A stretch of 64,000 nt of DNA, from contig OY744461.1 in assembly GCA_963556145.1 (NCBI GenBank), positions 8,628,891 through 8,692,890 on the forward strand, in the 5' to 3' direction. The notes below the pieces were generated by a model that ran no database searches, had not been told where the DNA came from, and worked only from the letters and a program-made list of their open reading frames with translations. The DNA comes from Hygrocybe punicea. Taxonomy: Eukaryota; Basidiomycota; Agaricomycetes; Agaricales; Hygrophoraceae. Shown here in pieces: positions 12,156 to 24,331 of the stretch. How positions within the stretch are numbered: the first letter of the stretch is position 1; the number at the start of each line of letters is the position of its first letter. The position numbers and the translations under genes were made by a program.

Positions 12156-13150
12156 ACATATTCCAGCTGGGGTGGCAGGAAACTTCCTGCACCTCTAAAA
12201 CCCATCGAGAAGAAGGTCAGATCAAAAAATACAATGAAAGAAGGAAGCACAGGTAACAATGGCAAATATATGCACCTTCTGCAGAAGTGCTTGCCAACAC
12301 AACAATTTGGTCTAAAACCGAAGAAAGCGAAGGTACAGATACCTGCCACTCCAAAGTTGACACTGTATGAAAAGAAAGTGGAGACTTCCTCAGACGAACA
12401 GACTGACACAACCTCCTTGATGCTGAGTTCTCCACTAGATGCTTCACTGCCATTGTTATCCCCCATCCTGATCAATTCTGTGCATGTTGCCAAACCAGAA
12501 GACTACTTTTCAGACCTGAAATCTCTGGCTGTGACCCATCTCAATACAAATTCAGATTCCCCACCAGCAATATCAATGGAAGAGGTTGCAATGGAAGAGA
12601 TCACAGTGGTCATAACAGGTGCAGGCTATTCATATGCAAAGAACCTGTTTCGGCTGATGTCATTGTCCCAGTGGCCAAGGCCTCCATTACTCTTGTAGAT
12701 CCTTTGGCATCAACAATGGAAGAGGTCGCAATAGTCATAACACATGTGGGTTATTCATATGCTGGCTATGCTGTACACTAACAAATGCAAGGAAATTGCC
12801 CAGGTGTTCCCGATAAACTGGCCATATCTGCTTCTACTCCAGCAGCTAGCAAATTGAAAGGCAAGATGATTCCAACAAAGGTGATTATGCCAAGGTATGT
12901 GTTATCATTCTTAACATTCTTTTACTCATACTTGTTTCCAGGAATCTTTATGTGATTGATTACTGCAAGAACAAGACTGTGTCTCAGGCTGAGTTCGATC
13001 GTGTTTGGAAATGGTTGGATAATTTAAGGAGAATGGTAAGTCTTTCAAAATGCGAGCTAACTTGAGCTATTTGCAGCATTATGAGGACCACAGCAAGAAG
13101 ATGAAGGAACAGGTCAAGGATGCAAAGGCAAAAGTGATGGCTGCAGTGAG

Positions 13151-14151
13151 TGGGGGGGATAGAGGATGGGCAGAGGCAGGGAGGAGTGGGGAAGTGAGCA
13201 AGAAGCAGGAGGGGAATTGAGAACCAGTGGTGGAGAGGGAAGTGGGCAGGTGGGTAATGGGAGTTTCAGGATCCCAGATCTTCATGAAACCTCAGTCCCC
13301 CATGGGAAAATGTTCCAAAGCTTGTTCTGCCCATGTGAACCAGCCAGTATAATTGCAGAGGTCAAAACTTTCCACGATGTATTTCAATTTTTCAGGGAGT
13401 GTATGCCATCCGGACAAGATATTTGAACTTCGATGTCACTACAGGCCACCACATGATTAAGGGATATAGAGCTTCAGAAGTGTCCGAGTCATCTGTTTTC
13501 ACATGGCTCGTAATTGTATGCAGCATTCACTGTGGAAATTCTTAAATAGCACAGTGCGGAGAGTGTCTGACTATGTTGTAAAACCGAATGTAGCACGATT
13601 ACTAAGAGTTTTGTGATCAGACCCGGAAGAGAGTTTAGAACACCGAAGTCCTCTGATGGTATCAACTTCCGAAAGATTGATAGCTTCTGGGTTCTCGCTA
13701 TACTTACTGTCATGTAGCTCTACTGTCGAGAGTGACAGGAGAGTAGCTTCTAGTATTTATCCTGACTCTGAATATAGGCAAATCTACGTCAGGTTAGGAT
13801 TGGAATACAGTCGATATCCCAACCCAATCTATATGTCCTGATAACTAGCTGGTTTCCCTGGGGCTCCGCTCCCCAAATCATTCCTGCACGTGCTGTTGCA
13901 CCCTCTACTCCAGTTACACTCAGGAATGTCCTTCCCATCAAGGGGAGGCCAGCCCTGGCACCCTCCAACAGGATATCGACAGTTGAAAGTGAATACTGAT
14001 GGTATCTCTCATGTGCTGCAGGAACCTGTTTCTTCGCCCATGTTGGCAGGGAGTGCGAACGAAAGTATCTTGTCCCGAAGTGTTTCCCAAGGCAGAGTTC
14101 TGCCCCTTCACAATCCTACCGTTAGTGTGAATTGACACAGCCAATATCAAT
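13151..14151. other. Interval without recognisable gene
   Basis: Contains G/A-rich DNA (13140-13260) and short unsupported ORFs. The Ser/Pro-rich frame at 13890-14135 could be a disordered N-terminal exon of the following Plavaka transposase, but I cannot prove it. Confidence 0.35.
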
Positions 14152-17059
14152 TTGGTACTCACCACGCCATTTGCAGCAGCTGCAGATGAACCAGCCATAT
14201 CAGCAAGTCACAGCCATATGCAGTTTCAGAATGATTCACCATATTCCCAATACTCAGCCTCAACGTTTGGTTCCGGTTCTGGTTATCTGGATTCTAGCTC
14301 CATCATTCAGCCAACCAATGACCATGCCGCAAGCCCTTCCCAATGCCTTTCCTTGCCACCCATGAGTGACGATCATGCCAGTATCGACGCAAGCCCTTCC
14401 CCGTGCCTTCCCTTGCAACACATGGGCGAAGAACGATACAGCAACAGGAGGACTCGCATTCCGAATACCATGGAATTTAAGAGGTCCAGTGGAGATACTT
14501 CCTGCTGGTCCCAAATGGCAAGGGAAACCATTGAAGACAACATATCCAACAAGATCAGCTGTTCAACTATACTACCGTGATCCAATTGCGTGTCTGCAAT
14601 CATTACTTCACTCTCCCCTCCTGGCTGCCAACATTGAATTCAGTCCTTACCGCTTATTCAAAACGGCAGAGAAAGTCATATGAATTTATACTGAATGGAT
14701 GTCTGGTGATGCCGCTTGGCAATTTCAGGTAATTTTGTCTCCATGAATCAGTTAAATAATATTGATAACGTGTATTAAATCCTAAGGCGAAAATTCCACC
14801 TGGAGCTACGCATCTTGGAACGGTTTTATCTTCAGACAAGACCAACATATCTGCCATGACTGGTGGTTGAACGGCACATCCTCTCCTGATCAGTCTTGCA
14901 AATATCACGATGGAGTACCATAATAAAGGCTCTCACCATACCTTTTTACTCCTTGCCCTCCTCCCCATTCCCAAGTTCCTCACGCAAGACAAGAAGCTTC
15001 GAGGGGTTTTGGAGAACCACCTTCTTCATGAGTGCCTTGATTTCGTTCTGGACCCATTGAAAAAAGCCGCAGAACTCGGCATCATGTTAATGGACCCTCT
15101 CGGTTTCTCACAGTATTGTTTTACCCCCCTTGCTGCATATATGGCCGATACACCAGAAACCGCGATGCTTGCTGGCGTTGCAGGGAAAACGTCATATCTC
15201 ACAATGGCCACGTATAAGCAGTTTGGTGATTCTTTCCGGCATGAGCCGAGAACAGCTTCAATAACGCTTGCACAGTTGCATGCTGTCGCCTCGAAATTTG
15301 ACCCAATCCAAGATATCAAAACTTATGTTCGTGAAGCCAAAAAGATTCGGCTGAATGGCATACACCTGCCGTTCTGGAGAGACTGGCCCTTGGCCGAGCC
15401 ATCAATATTCTTCTCACCCGAACCCCTTCATCACTGGCACAAGCAATTCTGGGACCACGACGCCAAGTGGTGCATGAAAGTGCTTGGCGAAGAAGAAATT
15501 GATTTCCGCATTTCTCTGCTTCAGCCGCGTACAGGTTTCCGTCACTTTACAGAGGGGATTTCGAAGTTGAAGCAGGTGACAGGACAGGACCATTGAAACA
15601 TCGAGCATTATATTGTAGGCGTTATAGCTGGCTGTGCGCCTAATGACTTTGTCATTGCCATCCAAGCCCTGATGGATTTTCGATACCTGGCTCAGGCACC
15701 GGTCATCGATGACCATACCTGTGACAAGATACAGGCTGCTCTGAATACATTTCATGACCACAAACACGCGATCCTGGATGCTTGTGCTCACGTGGGGAAA
15801 GGAAATCGACCCATTGAAAATTGGCACATTCCCAAACTGGAGCTCATGCAAAGTGTCATTGCAAACATCAAAGCAAATGGTGCCGCCATCCAGTGGAGTG
15901 CCAATATTACTGAACGTGCACACATCGATGTTGTCAAGACCCCTGGTCGAGCAGGCAACAATCAGCGTTATGAAGACCAGATATGTCACGCACTCGATCG
16001 GGCAGATAAGTGCACGCAATTTGATCTTGCGATGACTATCCGGCAGGCTCAAACCACACACAGCATAGCTTGTTCTAATGGTGACTCCGATTCCGATTCC
16101 GAGTCAGATTATGAAAACAATATTCACAATGTTGTTGGACCACGTCGACTCACCACCAATTATTTCGAGGAAGCAACTCGTTTAGCCTCTGGATGTCACC
16201 CTTCTACTCCCCTTCCACTCCGAACATTTAGTGTCAATTCAACAGCATTCCACTTGACTTGGGATCCATCTTTTAAAAGAATGTCCGTGCATGACGCTGC
16301 AGTAATGTTCAACATCTCTGACCTTGTTCCTGCCCTTTCCCACTTTCTACGGCACACCGAACGAAAGAACAACTCAGTATACACCATAGGAGGCCGTCGT
16401 CCCCCCGCTGCGGACGATTCTCTCCCATTTCACAAGCTGGAGGTGTGGTCAGGCTTTCGGATGCAATTGAAGGACTATCATCGTACAGACATCGTTCTGC
16501 CACCAGAAACACTTAATGCCCACCCCCCCACAACTAATTGGCCACTTGGACGCTATGATACTGTGTTAGCAAGCACAGATCCTGCCATGGTCTGGCCGCA
16601 ATGTGGAATTTTGGGTGAAAATTTTCTTTTGTTTCTTTTTGATGTTGACAGATCTCATTGGGTACAGGACATTCTGTGGTGCAGATTAGGCTCATCATGC
16701 GTGCCATGCCTCTGGCTGATTCTCCCAACATTCCTATATTCAACACTTTTCTTGCATACGTGCAGCGTTTTGACTTTGTGATGCCATCAGCTTCCTCCAC
16801 CCCAACACCTCAAAAAGGCCCACGTCCTGACCATGCCACACAAATGTTAGTTTTGAAGCATAGCACTCGTGCTGATGGCACACGCATGGGTGATGTGATC
16901 CCTTTATCTCATTTGAGAACACCGGCTCATCTCATCCCCTGGTTTTCCAATGCTGCGGATACACGTTTGACAAAAGAAAGTTGTCTCGAATATAGCAAGG
17001 AATTCTTTTTGAACAAGTTTTTTGATAAATGCATGTATTATTCTTTAGAGGGCTGCTGA
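14152..17059 (+). pseudogene. Plavaka-type (CACTA-like) transposase, degraded
   Basis: Fungal Plavaka transposases belong to the CACTA/EnSpm group. Recognisable blocks in order are YYRDPIACLQ (about 14570-14610), EWMSGDAAW before an intron at 14729-14786, LGTVLSSDKTNISAMTG, a long core at 14910-15593, ALMDFRYLAQAP and TPGRAGNNQRYEDQIC at 15660-15990. A final part lies beyond a short intron (about 16613-16650) and ends at 17059. Three in-frame TGA stops occur (14681-14683, 14868-14870, 15594-15596); each sits where the family appears to carry Arg, consistent with CGA to TGA change. Everything between the stops stays in frame, so this is a recently inactivated rather than ancient copy. Terminal repeats were not located. 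Confidence 0.75.
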
Positions 17060-17114
17060 TAAATTGACAGCTAGAGTCGAGAGAATTATTTAAAATGTTA
17101 AGTCCTAAAATGAC

Positions 17115-20100
17115 GTGTTCTGGAATATTCGTCCACATGTCCATCGAACGATCTACCTGATCCTTGTGCCACAGCGTCACGGGCACCACTCATGCATGGT
17201 TCTCAGCCTGCAAAGGATCCTTCCCAGTCACAGAGGCGACATTCCGATTCTGATCCTGCCCAAGATGACCCTCAACCCAAGAAATGTCGCAAGAATCAGA
17301 CCCAGAACAAAGGTTCATACTTCACGATTCATCATGAGGGACCAGCAAATTGTTCCATTATTTTGTAGAAAATGTTACCAATGTGCGTCGGTCTGGCCGG
17401 CAAACAAAAGGCACTGGTGGTGCTCTCGAACAGATGGAAATTATTTCCAAAGTTGTACAAGAACATGGTAGGAGGCGCACCGCACAGCGGGCTCACCCTA
17501 TACCAGAATCAACTGTGAGCAATCCAATGGCACCTCAGCAAAAACCTTCAAGACGCCATGTCTCAGCAGTAAGACAACCTTAGTCGTGGCAATGGTACCA
17601 TATCACTTACGCTGTGCCTAATTTCAAAGCGAGAACCTCCCGCTACTCAAAGTCCGATGCCAACACCTGTTCAACCAATAACACACCTCATGCCTCCCGG
17701 TACAGAGCCAGACTTGTGTACTGGGAACCATACTTTTGGTTTTCGACCTACCACACCCTTAAATGAGCATGAACCCAATCCTGGCCACCAGCCCACATTA
17801 CCTGCCAGCACCCGAGCTGCACAGGTTCCCTCCATTGACCCTCATCTTTTAAAACCAGCTGGTAAATTCATATGACATGCTGCCATTTGATTTTTCTATA
17901 AATCCTTTCGACATAGCCATAGGGCACGCTCGTGCCCCTCAGACCTTGCAGCAACAGAGCAACAATAGAGGCCAGCCAGAGGAACGCTGTAGAGGGTCGA
18001 CGTCCCTCTGAGTCCATATCATCGATATATCACGAATCCGGACCAACCCGATGCCGCCATTCGACTTGCATTTGAACCCGACGTAACCCGACGTGACGTG
18101 ACGTGACGTGACCCGACGTGACCAACGTAACCCGACACATGCCGCTTTGTGACGGCCGCTTTTGGGCTAAATCCGGCAGCCTCAAACACCTCGGAGTTCC
18201 AATTCCAGGAGATGGATCTCTTCGGACTCAATCCCCGACTTCGGATTTACCTTATTTATGCATCCCCTCGTCCTTTCGGAGATATGTAGGACTTTTCCAA
18301 TCTTTTTCATGGATATTCGTTTTCCCCTCCACTTTCCTGTCTTCGTTGCTTTGCAACCCCCCTTTCCACTTCCCCATTCCAGTGTTTCTTTGTAGTTTCT
18401 ATCGGCCGAAGTAGACATGTCCGAAAGTAGCTACACACTCATGTACTATAAAAACGGTCCCCAACGACCATACAAAAAAAGATACCATTAGTCCCCGTTT
18501 CCCTTTAGTCAGAATCACCTTTTAATCCCTTCAAATGCTCGTCCACGTAGATCCTTAGCTTTTTATAGTTCACTTCGTCGTCTTTATCGTTGTTTCCGTA
18601 TATTCGTTCATCGTTTCCGACCCGACCCGACCCGACCCGCCATACCCAACATTGTCGGCATCGTCGGGTTCTTTATTATTTGTCCGTTTTCACTCCGTTC
18701 ATCGCCGGCTTCATCGTTATTAGTCCAGTTTTATGCGGCGGCTTTACTTTTACTATTCCCTTCTTTTTACTTCTATTCCTGACACTGATTTATCCAGTCA
18801 CTTCTACGCTGACACCCTCTGGTTAGGATCTTTATTTCTTCTTATATAGTTCCGAAGCCACCAAGAACCCGCATCTACAACGTGAACTCAATCCTGGTCA
18901 CCAGCCTGTTTGGCGGCTTTCAGCACCAGTCACCGCACAGGTTCCATTGGCCAGTGCTGGCCCTTACATTGCAAAACCAGCTGGTAAGTTCATGTGACAT
19001 GCTGCTATCTATCTTCTCAGTAAAGTCTCCCAAGCCAATTGTGGACAAGCTCGTAACCCTCAGTACTCAAACCAAGCGAGTAATGTACCCCAGCGGACAG
19101 ACACTTTGCAGGGTTCTCGGAATAATAAAGATGAGGCATTTTCATCTGATGAGGAGAGCGCTGACTCAGGCTCCAATCGACGGACGGTGTCAGGTGAAGA
19201 AGAATGGAGTTCTGAGGATGATCGACCAGCACAAAACTACGCCAACAACACCCAAATACAATTTCATACTGCAAAGTGCGACAACAATCAATATACACCT
19301 TATGACCGTAACGACAACAATCAATACTATCATGACACCGAACAAAATGAATTTTATGACCGCAATGACAGTAATGACTCTGACCTGTATTTAAATACTA
19401 ATGACCGACAGCAAGCCTTCGATTATCAACGTCGCAATGCTGATATCAATGGGCCCCATGGTGACCCACTACTAGGTGAGCCCTTTTTCTCGCAGATTTT
19501 TATTTCAGTGATCTACCTTTAGTTAGAGCTAGGATTTGACTGTTCACCATCCGAAGATGAGTGGTTTGCTGAGGGATCACTCAGGTCACCGAACACCAAT
19601 GGCAACGGTATGCTGTTCTTTATAATCAATGATTAAAATAATCATTTTCATTTCAAGATCAAGGGGTGCCGGTGGGGCTGGGGGGGGAACGCCAGGGTAA
19701 TTAATTAACATACCCATTTAGCACCTTTGACACGTTGTCCCTCCAGATACCACCCAGGATGCCCCCATACAGATTCCACACACCGTTGGTCACGCAAATG
19801 AGGTACGTTCCTTGAACATCATTATACCTTGCTCACCAATATTTTTTAGGATAATATGGAAGACGATTCATTTGATGTCGTCACCAGCCACCACAAACGA
19901 AACCGTGTACCAAAGCCACCTGCTCCTTCACGTCTTGCTGCCATATGCCAGTCTGGTTGGGCTCAGGCCTCTGGCAACAGTGATGATGGCTCTTCCAAGT
20001 CGGGTACTGAATCTGATTCACATAGGCAAAAGAAATCAAGGGCGAAACGGCACACTCATGGACCATATAGTGCGACATCCACTAACCCGAAAAGGCTATG

Positions 20101-21045
20101 CTACTATCCATCCCAGTGGAGAGATGTCTTAGAAGAGGTGAAGTTCAAGTTTCGCCGATGGTTGGGGATCACAAACGCCTTTCCAGACCCCAAAAATGAA
20201 GAACACCGCAAGGTAGCCGCTGAGTGCATCAGTCAGGCAATCTTTGAACACCAGGAGAGTGGTGGCCGTGTTGAAGACGGTGAGATTGCTCTTTATTTTT
20301 GCTGCATGGTTACTCATTGTTTGCTAGGATTTTATCGCAATTGCGAGAAGTTCATGATTCACTACGTTAGGATCTTTTTACATATTTATGATTGCAATCA
20401 CTGACCGCTGTTTTCGTAGCTTTGTGCTGATTGTTCAACTTTTTGCGGCGATCTCAAGGCAAAGGCTAAAAGTGTTGTAGAACATCACTACCATATCTTT
20501 TTCGAAGAAATGCCATCCGGTCAAAATGAATATATTGCTATGGTGCAGCAAATATTGAGCAGTACCTGGAAAATGGGAAATTTCTACAGGACGAAAAAAA
20601 GGACAGCCAGGTAAGAACCGCAATCACATCAGAAGCCAACTGATCTTTTTTTTTATAATAGGGAAGAACAAACAACGTGATGCACGCAGCAATTGCGGAA
20701 CTGTGTCAATATTTCTATGGTCGATCAAAGTTGGCCTCCTGATTCCCAGAGGATTTTGAGGAAGAAGTACCATGTGGAATAGTTGCACTTTGTGCCACTA
20801 CGGTATGCTGTCCCCTTATTTTATCCCTTTCACTTTCAACTTTTTCGGCTCAACTCAGATCAAATGTATCCTCAATGCCTACCGGGGTGGTTTTTACGAC
20901 GAGAAACATGAGTTCGATGGAGAAACATATAGGCAAACATATGAAGGGATTCTACAGCTCATTTAAATCATGAAAGGGAATGCTTATCATTGGGGGAAGT
21001 TCTGCGCTGCCTGGAAACAGTGGGCAGAGAGGGGCCGGTAAGTGA
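17115..21045 (+). pseudogene. DUF6532-like basidiomycete gene, degraded and carrying an insertion
   Basis: Long disordered Pro/Ser/Asp-rich N-terminal exons (17115-17875 and 18880-19460) precede a conserved region starting near 20095 (LCYYPSQWRDVLEEVK, AFPDPKNEEHRKVAAECI). The region continues through exons at about 20420-20600, 20660-20800 and 20860-21040 (FPEDFEEEVPCGIVALCAT; YRQTYEGILQLI; HWGKFCAAWKQWAERGR). This matches my memory of DUF6532, a basidiomycete-restricted domain of unknown function. In-frame stops lie near 20740 (TGA before FPEDF) and 20964 (TAA before IMKGN). It lies on the same strand just downstream of the Plavaka transposase, so the two may belong to one element. Family call moderate; function unknown. 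Confidence 0.55.
17990..18875. mobile_element. Possible solo LTR or similar insertion in the DUF6532-like gene
   Basis: A C/T-rich, non-coding block starts TGTAGAGGG (17990) and ends near CATCTACAAC (18875), containing (GACGT)n-like repeats at 18080-18125 and an (ACCCG)n run at 18618-18642. The flanking coding DNA is partly duplicated on both sides (AATCCTGG.CACCAG at 17773 and 18888). TG..CA-like ends fit a solo LTR, but the target duplication is imperfect and no partner LTR is present, so confidence is low. Confidence 0.3.
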
Positions 21046-21574
21046 TATATTATGAAGCGTTCATTACTCTGACATGTTACCCGAATTGAAAGGTTTCGTA
21101 CTTCGGCAAAAGCATGTGTGGATACTCAGTTGATGGTTGTCTTAGATTAAAGGGAGAATTAGTGTCTCTGTGCGCTTGACCATTGTCCAAGTCGTTATAA
21201 AATTTTATTTGCCATTTCTGGTTTTCAACCATTTGCCAAGTGTGGGAAACAAAAGCAACCAGGGGCGGCTGTGATTCCGGTACATTCTGGGCCAGCTATA
21301 GAGTACTAACAGATGGTCTGCTTGGCTACGAAGTCCTCTACAGATGGCTGGCCAAGCTATACAGTACTCCGTAGAAGTTGTGCCAAGCTAGGTAGCGCTA
21401 TAAACCCTAAGACCTTGCTATGGCTGCTTTAGGTGCTATGATAGCTATGGACTTGCTATATGAGGCTGCGTAGCAGACCCTGGTTTTGCTGATGTAGTGG
21501 GATGCCTCTCACCCTCTCCGAGAGGCTTGGTAGGAGCCTGATAACTCTTCGGGACTGTGACACAGTCTCGTACA
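21046..21574. other. Spacer, no gene
   Basis: Contains repeated CCAAGCTA/GGCTGGCCAAGC words (21290-21400) and no coding signal I can support. It ends where homology between the two membrane-protein copies begins. Confidence 0.45.
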
Positions 21575-23120
21575 ATAGAGGGAACTAGATGTGCGGAATG
21601 AAGCGAGTCCAATCTGTAGTGCGATAGGCTCCAGGTGGGAGTGACCTCAGAGCCATGAAGGGGAGTATAAGCAATGTGAGGCAGGCAAAAAGGTACAGAG
21701 GGGCAGCCAGTATGAAAACGATTGGACTGTTCGAGATCAACAATGTCGTAAAAAATGGCACGACTGTCACCAAAATGGCAGAGACTCGCCAAAGAAGTTG
21801 TTCGGTGTGTGTGGGAAAGTAAAACGCCCAAGCAACACAGTGAATCCCACCAAAAACCATTCCAACCACCGCAGCCATGAGGCTATCCTTGTGATCGTTG
21901 TTCTCCTCTGGACTGAATGTTCCCACTCGTCTTTGGTTCGATTTGAAGCTTGTTCCATTGAGAATGGGAAGAAATAAGAAGAATGGAAAGAGAACGACAG
22001 CCCACAATGCTCCATTAATATTCTCATCCACCAATGCTGCAATGGGTCGATAAGCCTCTCAGGAAGTGGGCCAGTCCTCGCTTGAATGTATTCCACAGCA
22101 AAGGTAAACGTCCCTCCGCTCTCGCGTTGTTTGCCCTTCCACGGTCTCCCTCGTCTTGTCCCTTGTCCGCATTCCTGTCTGCCCACACTCGTACAGGGCG
22201 ACTAACATTGAGAGGCTTGTGCCACCAGAGGATGTACGTGGCAAGGTTAAGCACAGCGAATGCACCTGTAGCAACCTCCAACTCTGTCACAGGGAGGCCA
22301 TCAATTGCCCGCGCGATACACTGGAGAATGAACCACCCTGTTTGGAGTAATGCAAATGATTTTGATAGTACGTCTCCTTTGCTTCTGTCCTGGATCTCCT
22401 CTTCCAATAGACTCGTTTTGTACTTCTCAGGTAGATCAGGGATATCGTCAATCGTGATTGTGCGGATCGGTACGCCATTTTCATCGCACTGCATGAAACC
22501 ACCCATCACAACAAAGAACCCGTGCGTCTTGGTCCATCCATACTCTGAAATGTATCACCATCAATCTGGCAGGACATGGTCATGGGCCTCACTCTTGTTA
22601 TCCTTCGCAATCTTGCATGCTGCCATCAACTGTTGTGTCGCCCATCCCACAATCAATTCAGGCGCAAGCAATGCCAGCAACATCATCCACACACGACGTG
22701 CAGCTCTCCTGCCCCAACTATCTTCTGGCGCCAGGATATTCGGATGGATCGCGAGCCAGATACAGGCGAATAATGTGGCAAGACAGCTCCAAATGATATT
22801 CCAGATGGTTCGGCATTTATCCAAGTCGCGGCAAGAGGATCCGGATGGTGCGAGGTTTATGACCGCAGAAGTGTTGGCTAACGTTTCAAAGACGGGGATG
22901 ATCATGGTGCACTGTCAAGCTCTCTGCCCTGATCCTCAAGGCGTCAACGCCACCATCTCAACATTGACGCCGAAGAACCATCTTAGGAGACCATGGACAA
23001 CTCAAAACTGAGATACTAGGGCATAGAGTACACCACATATGGTAGCAACGGACTACTGGCTGCGTTCAATCGCCACCCAGATGACTTGGAGAATATCCGA
23101 CTAATAGAAAACAATTCTTA
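21575..23120. repeat. Segmental direct duplication, copy A
   Basis: About 1.5 kb matching 27702-29250 in the same orientation, starting at GAGGGAACTAGATGTGCGG. Homology continues upstream of the gene to the AATAGAAAACAATTCTT block; copy B lacks a stretch of about 47 bp present here near 23055-23100. Each copy carries one gene of the same family. Confidence 0.85.
21585..22905 (-). pseudogene. Multi-span membrane protein, copy A, frameshifted
   Basis: Same family as 27711-29063. Exon 1 (22905-22593) encodes CRTIWNIIWSCLATLFACIW and a second hydrophobic segment; an intron at 22592-22545 leads to exon 2 (FFVVMGGFMQCDENG..). A 2-bp deletion near 22060 (TGAGAGG here, TGAAAGAGG in copy B) throws the frame into a stop after ..THCSIGG. 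The downstream part stays open in the shifted frame to 21585 and still ends SLPPGAYRTTDW..FIPHI. A further short deletion removes about 15 residues before the last membrane span. The family is common in mushroom genomes as uncharacterised membrane proteins; no function is known to me. Confidence 0.75.
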
Positions 23121-23613
23121 ATGCCGACGAGCAATGTCACCATGCAAGTATCCAGAAGCATGCATACGACCCAGAGCGGACTTCATCATCTGGCGTAGTT
23201 TGCTGGAGATTGCCTGGTTTTCCAGTATCGAATCGCCAGCTGATTCTAAAACAATGATGTTTAAGATTTCCCAGATGTTATAGTACCCGTAGAACTTGGG
23301 AATGACTTGGCCTTGAAGGATGCATATGCGCGAACTTCAGATAGGAGCTGGGAACTGCTTTCAGGGCTGTGCGCATCCACAACTTTACAAACGGCAGACA
23401 ACGGGGGCTTTCCCAGAGATTCTTGACAAAAATTTGTGAGCACGATACAACCAAGTGCTGACCGCCCACCCAGGCTCAGCTGGAAATCGCACAAGGCGGA
23501 AATTGAGATCCTGGCATAGAGTTATCGTAGCTTCCAGCAGTTGTGAGGGCGTTCCATTGCACTTTTTGGGAGGTACACCCAGAGGTGAAGAAGCGATTCG
23601 GAGGAGGACAAAA
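23121..23613. other. Upstream region of copy A, no clear gene
   Basis: Only short minus-strand ORFs with no recognised domain (for example 23494-23261). This is single-copy flank between the duplication and the inverted-repeat element. Confidence 0.4.
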
Positions 23614-24030
23614 TATGGAAACCGAGAGTGATCAGCTAGTTTTCGGATCTGCCGTGTCAAGTCCGACGTGGCATGGCATCAAGACCCGGGACACCATTCC
23701 TTAGTATTCTGAGTCACTCACTTTAAGAAAGTCTGTAATTATTTTCTTTCAATCTTTGAAAACAAAATTGAAAAAAACTGGATACTAGTCTGAATGGTCC
23801 CTGCTATAAGCCATTTGACTCACACAAATGCTGAGTCCTAGAATGCATAACAAATGACTACAAAAGTCATAAGTAAATGAAAGAAATAATGAAAGGCATC
23901 TAGCTCACCTCAGCATTTACATGAGTCAAATGGCTTCATTGTTATGGGACATCTTAGGGATGACTCCAGCAAGTCAGACAACAATCAAGTGATCAGAGAG
24001 TAATGAGATGCAAGGATGAATTACAAGCAC
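23614..24030 (+). repeat. Left inverted arm
   Basis: Pairs with 26735-27148. I see only scattered substitutions (for example GACGTGGC versus GACGCGGC), so the arms are young or have been homogenised. Confidence 0.8.
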
Positions 24031-24331
24031 TAATTTATTAATTTTCTTTATTTCCTGCTGCTCTGCACAATTCAATCAATACCACATTGCTGTTGTGCCA
24101 AGGGCTCAACCCCTTAATAACTTGTATTGTGTCCACATTCACTGTGAATGAATGGAGTCTCATAGGTGCCGGCCTAGTAGATGTGTCAAAAGCACAGTAA
24201 ACATGAATGATACTGGACAAGTGTTTGGACAGTCAGTGCAAATATTTGGAGCAAGATAACCAAATGAGACAACATTTCTTCCTAGGCTGAACTTCAACTT
24301 TACATGGGTTGGAATTTTACATTATTGCAGT

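Larger units (their letters stand above)
10298..13150 (+). pseudogene. Basidiomycete-specific gene of unknown function, interrupted by a hAT element
   Basis: The 5' part (10411-10847) encodes a compact domain (for example KWGMVPTTLNNFLHVM and CDGNWKINYIATHTY). The frame is cut by the element at 10848-12155. Removing the element plus one copy of its target duplication rejoins the frame exactly (..THTYSSWGGRKL..), and it runs on to a stop at 12698. Further exons at about 12940-13040 and 13077-13146 read NLYVIDYCKNKTVSQAEF and a Lys-rich helix, bounded by GT..AG introns. The fold recalls a repeated uncharacterised Agaricomycete family found near transposons. Function is unknown; disruption by the insertion is clear. 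Confidence 0.5.
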
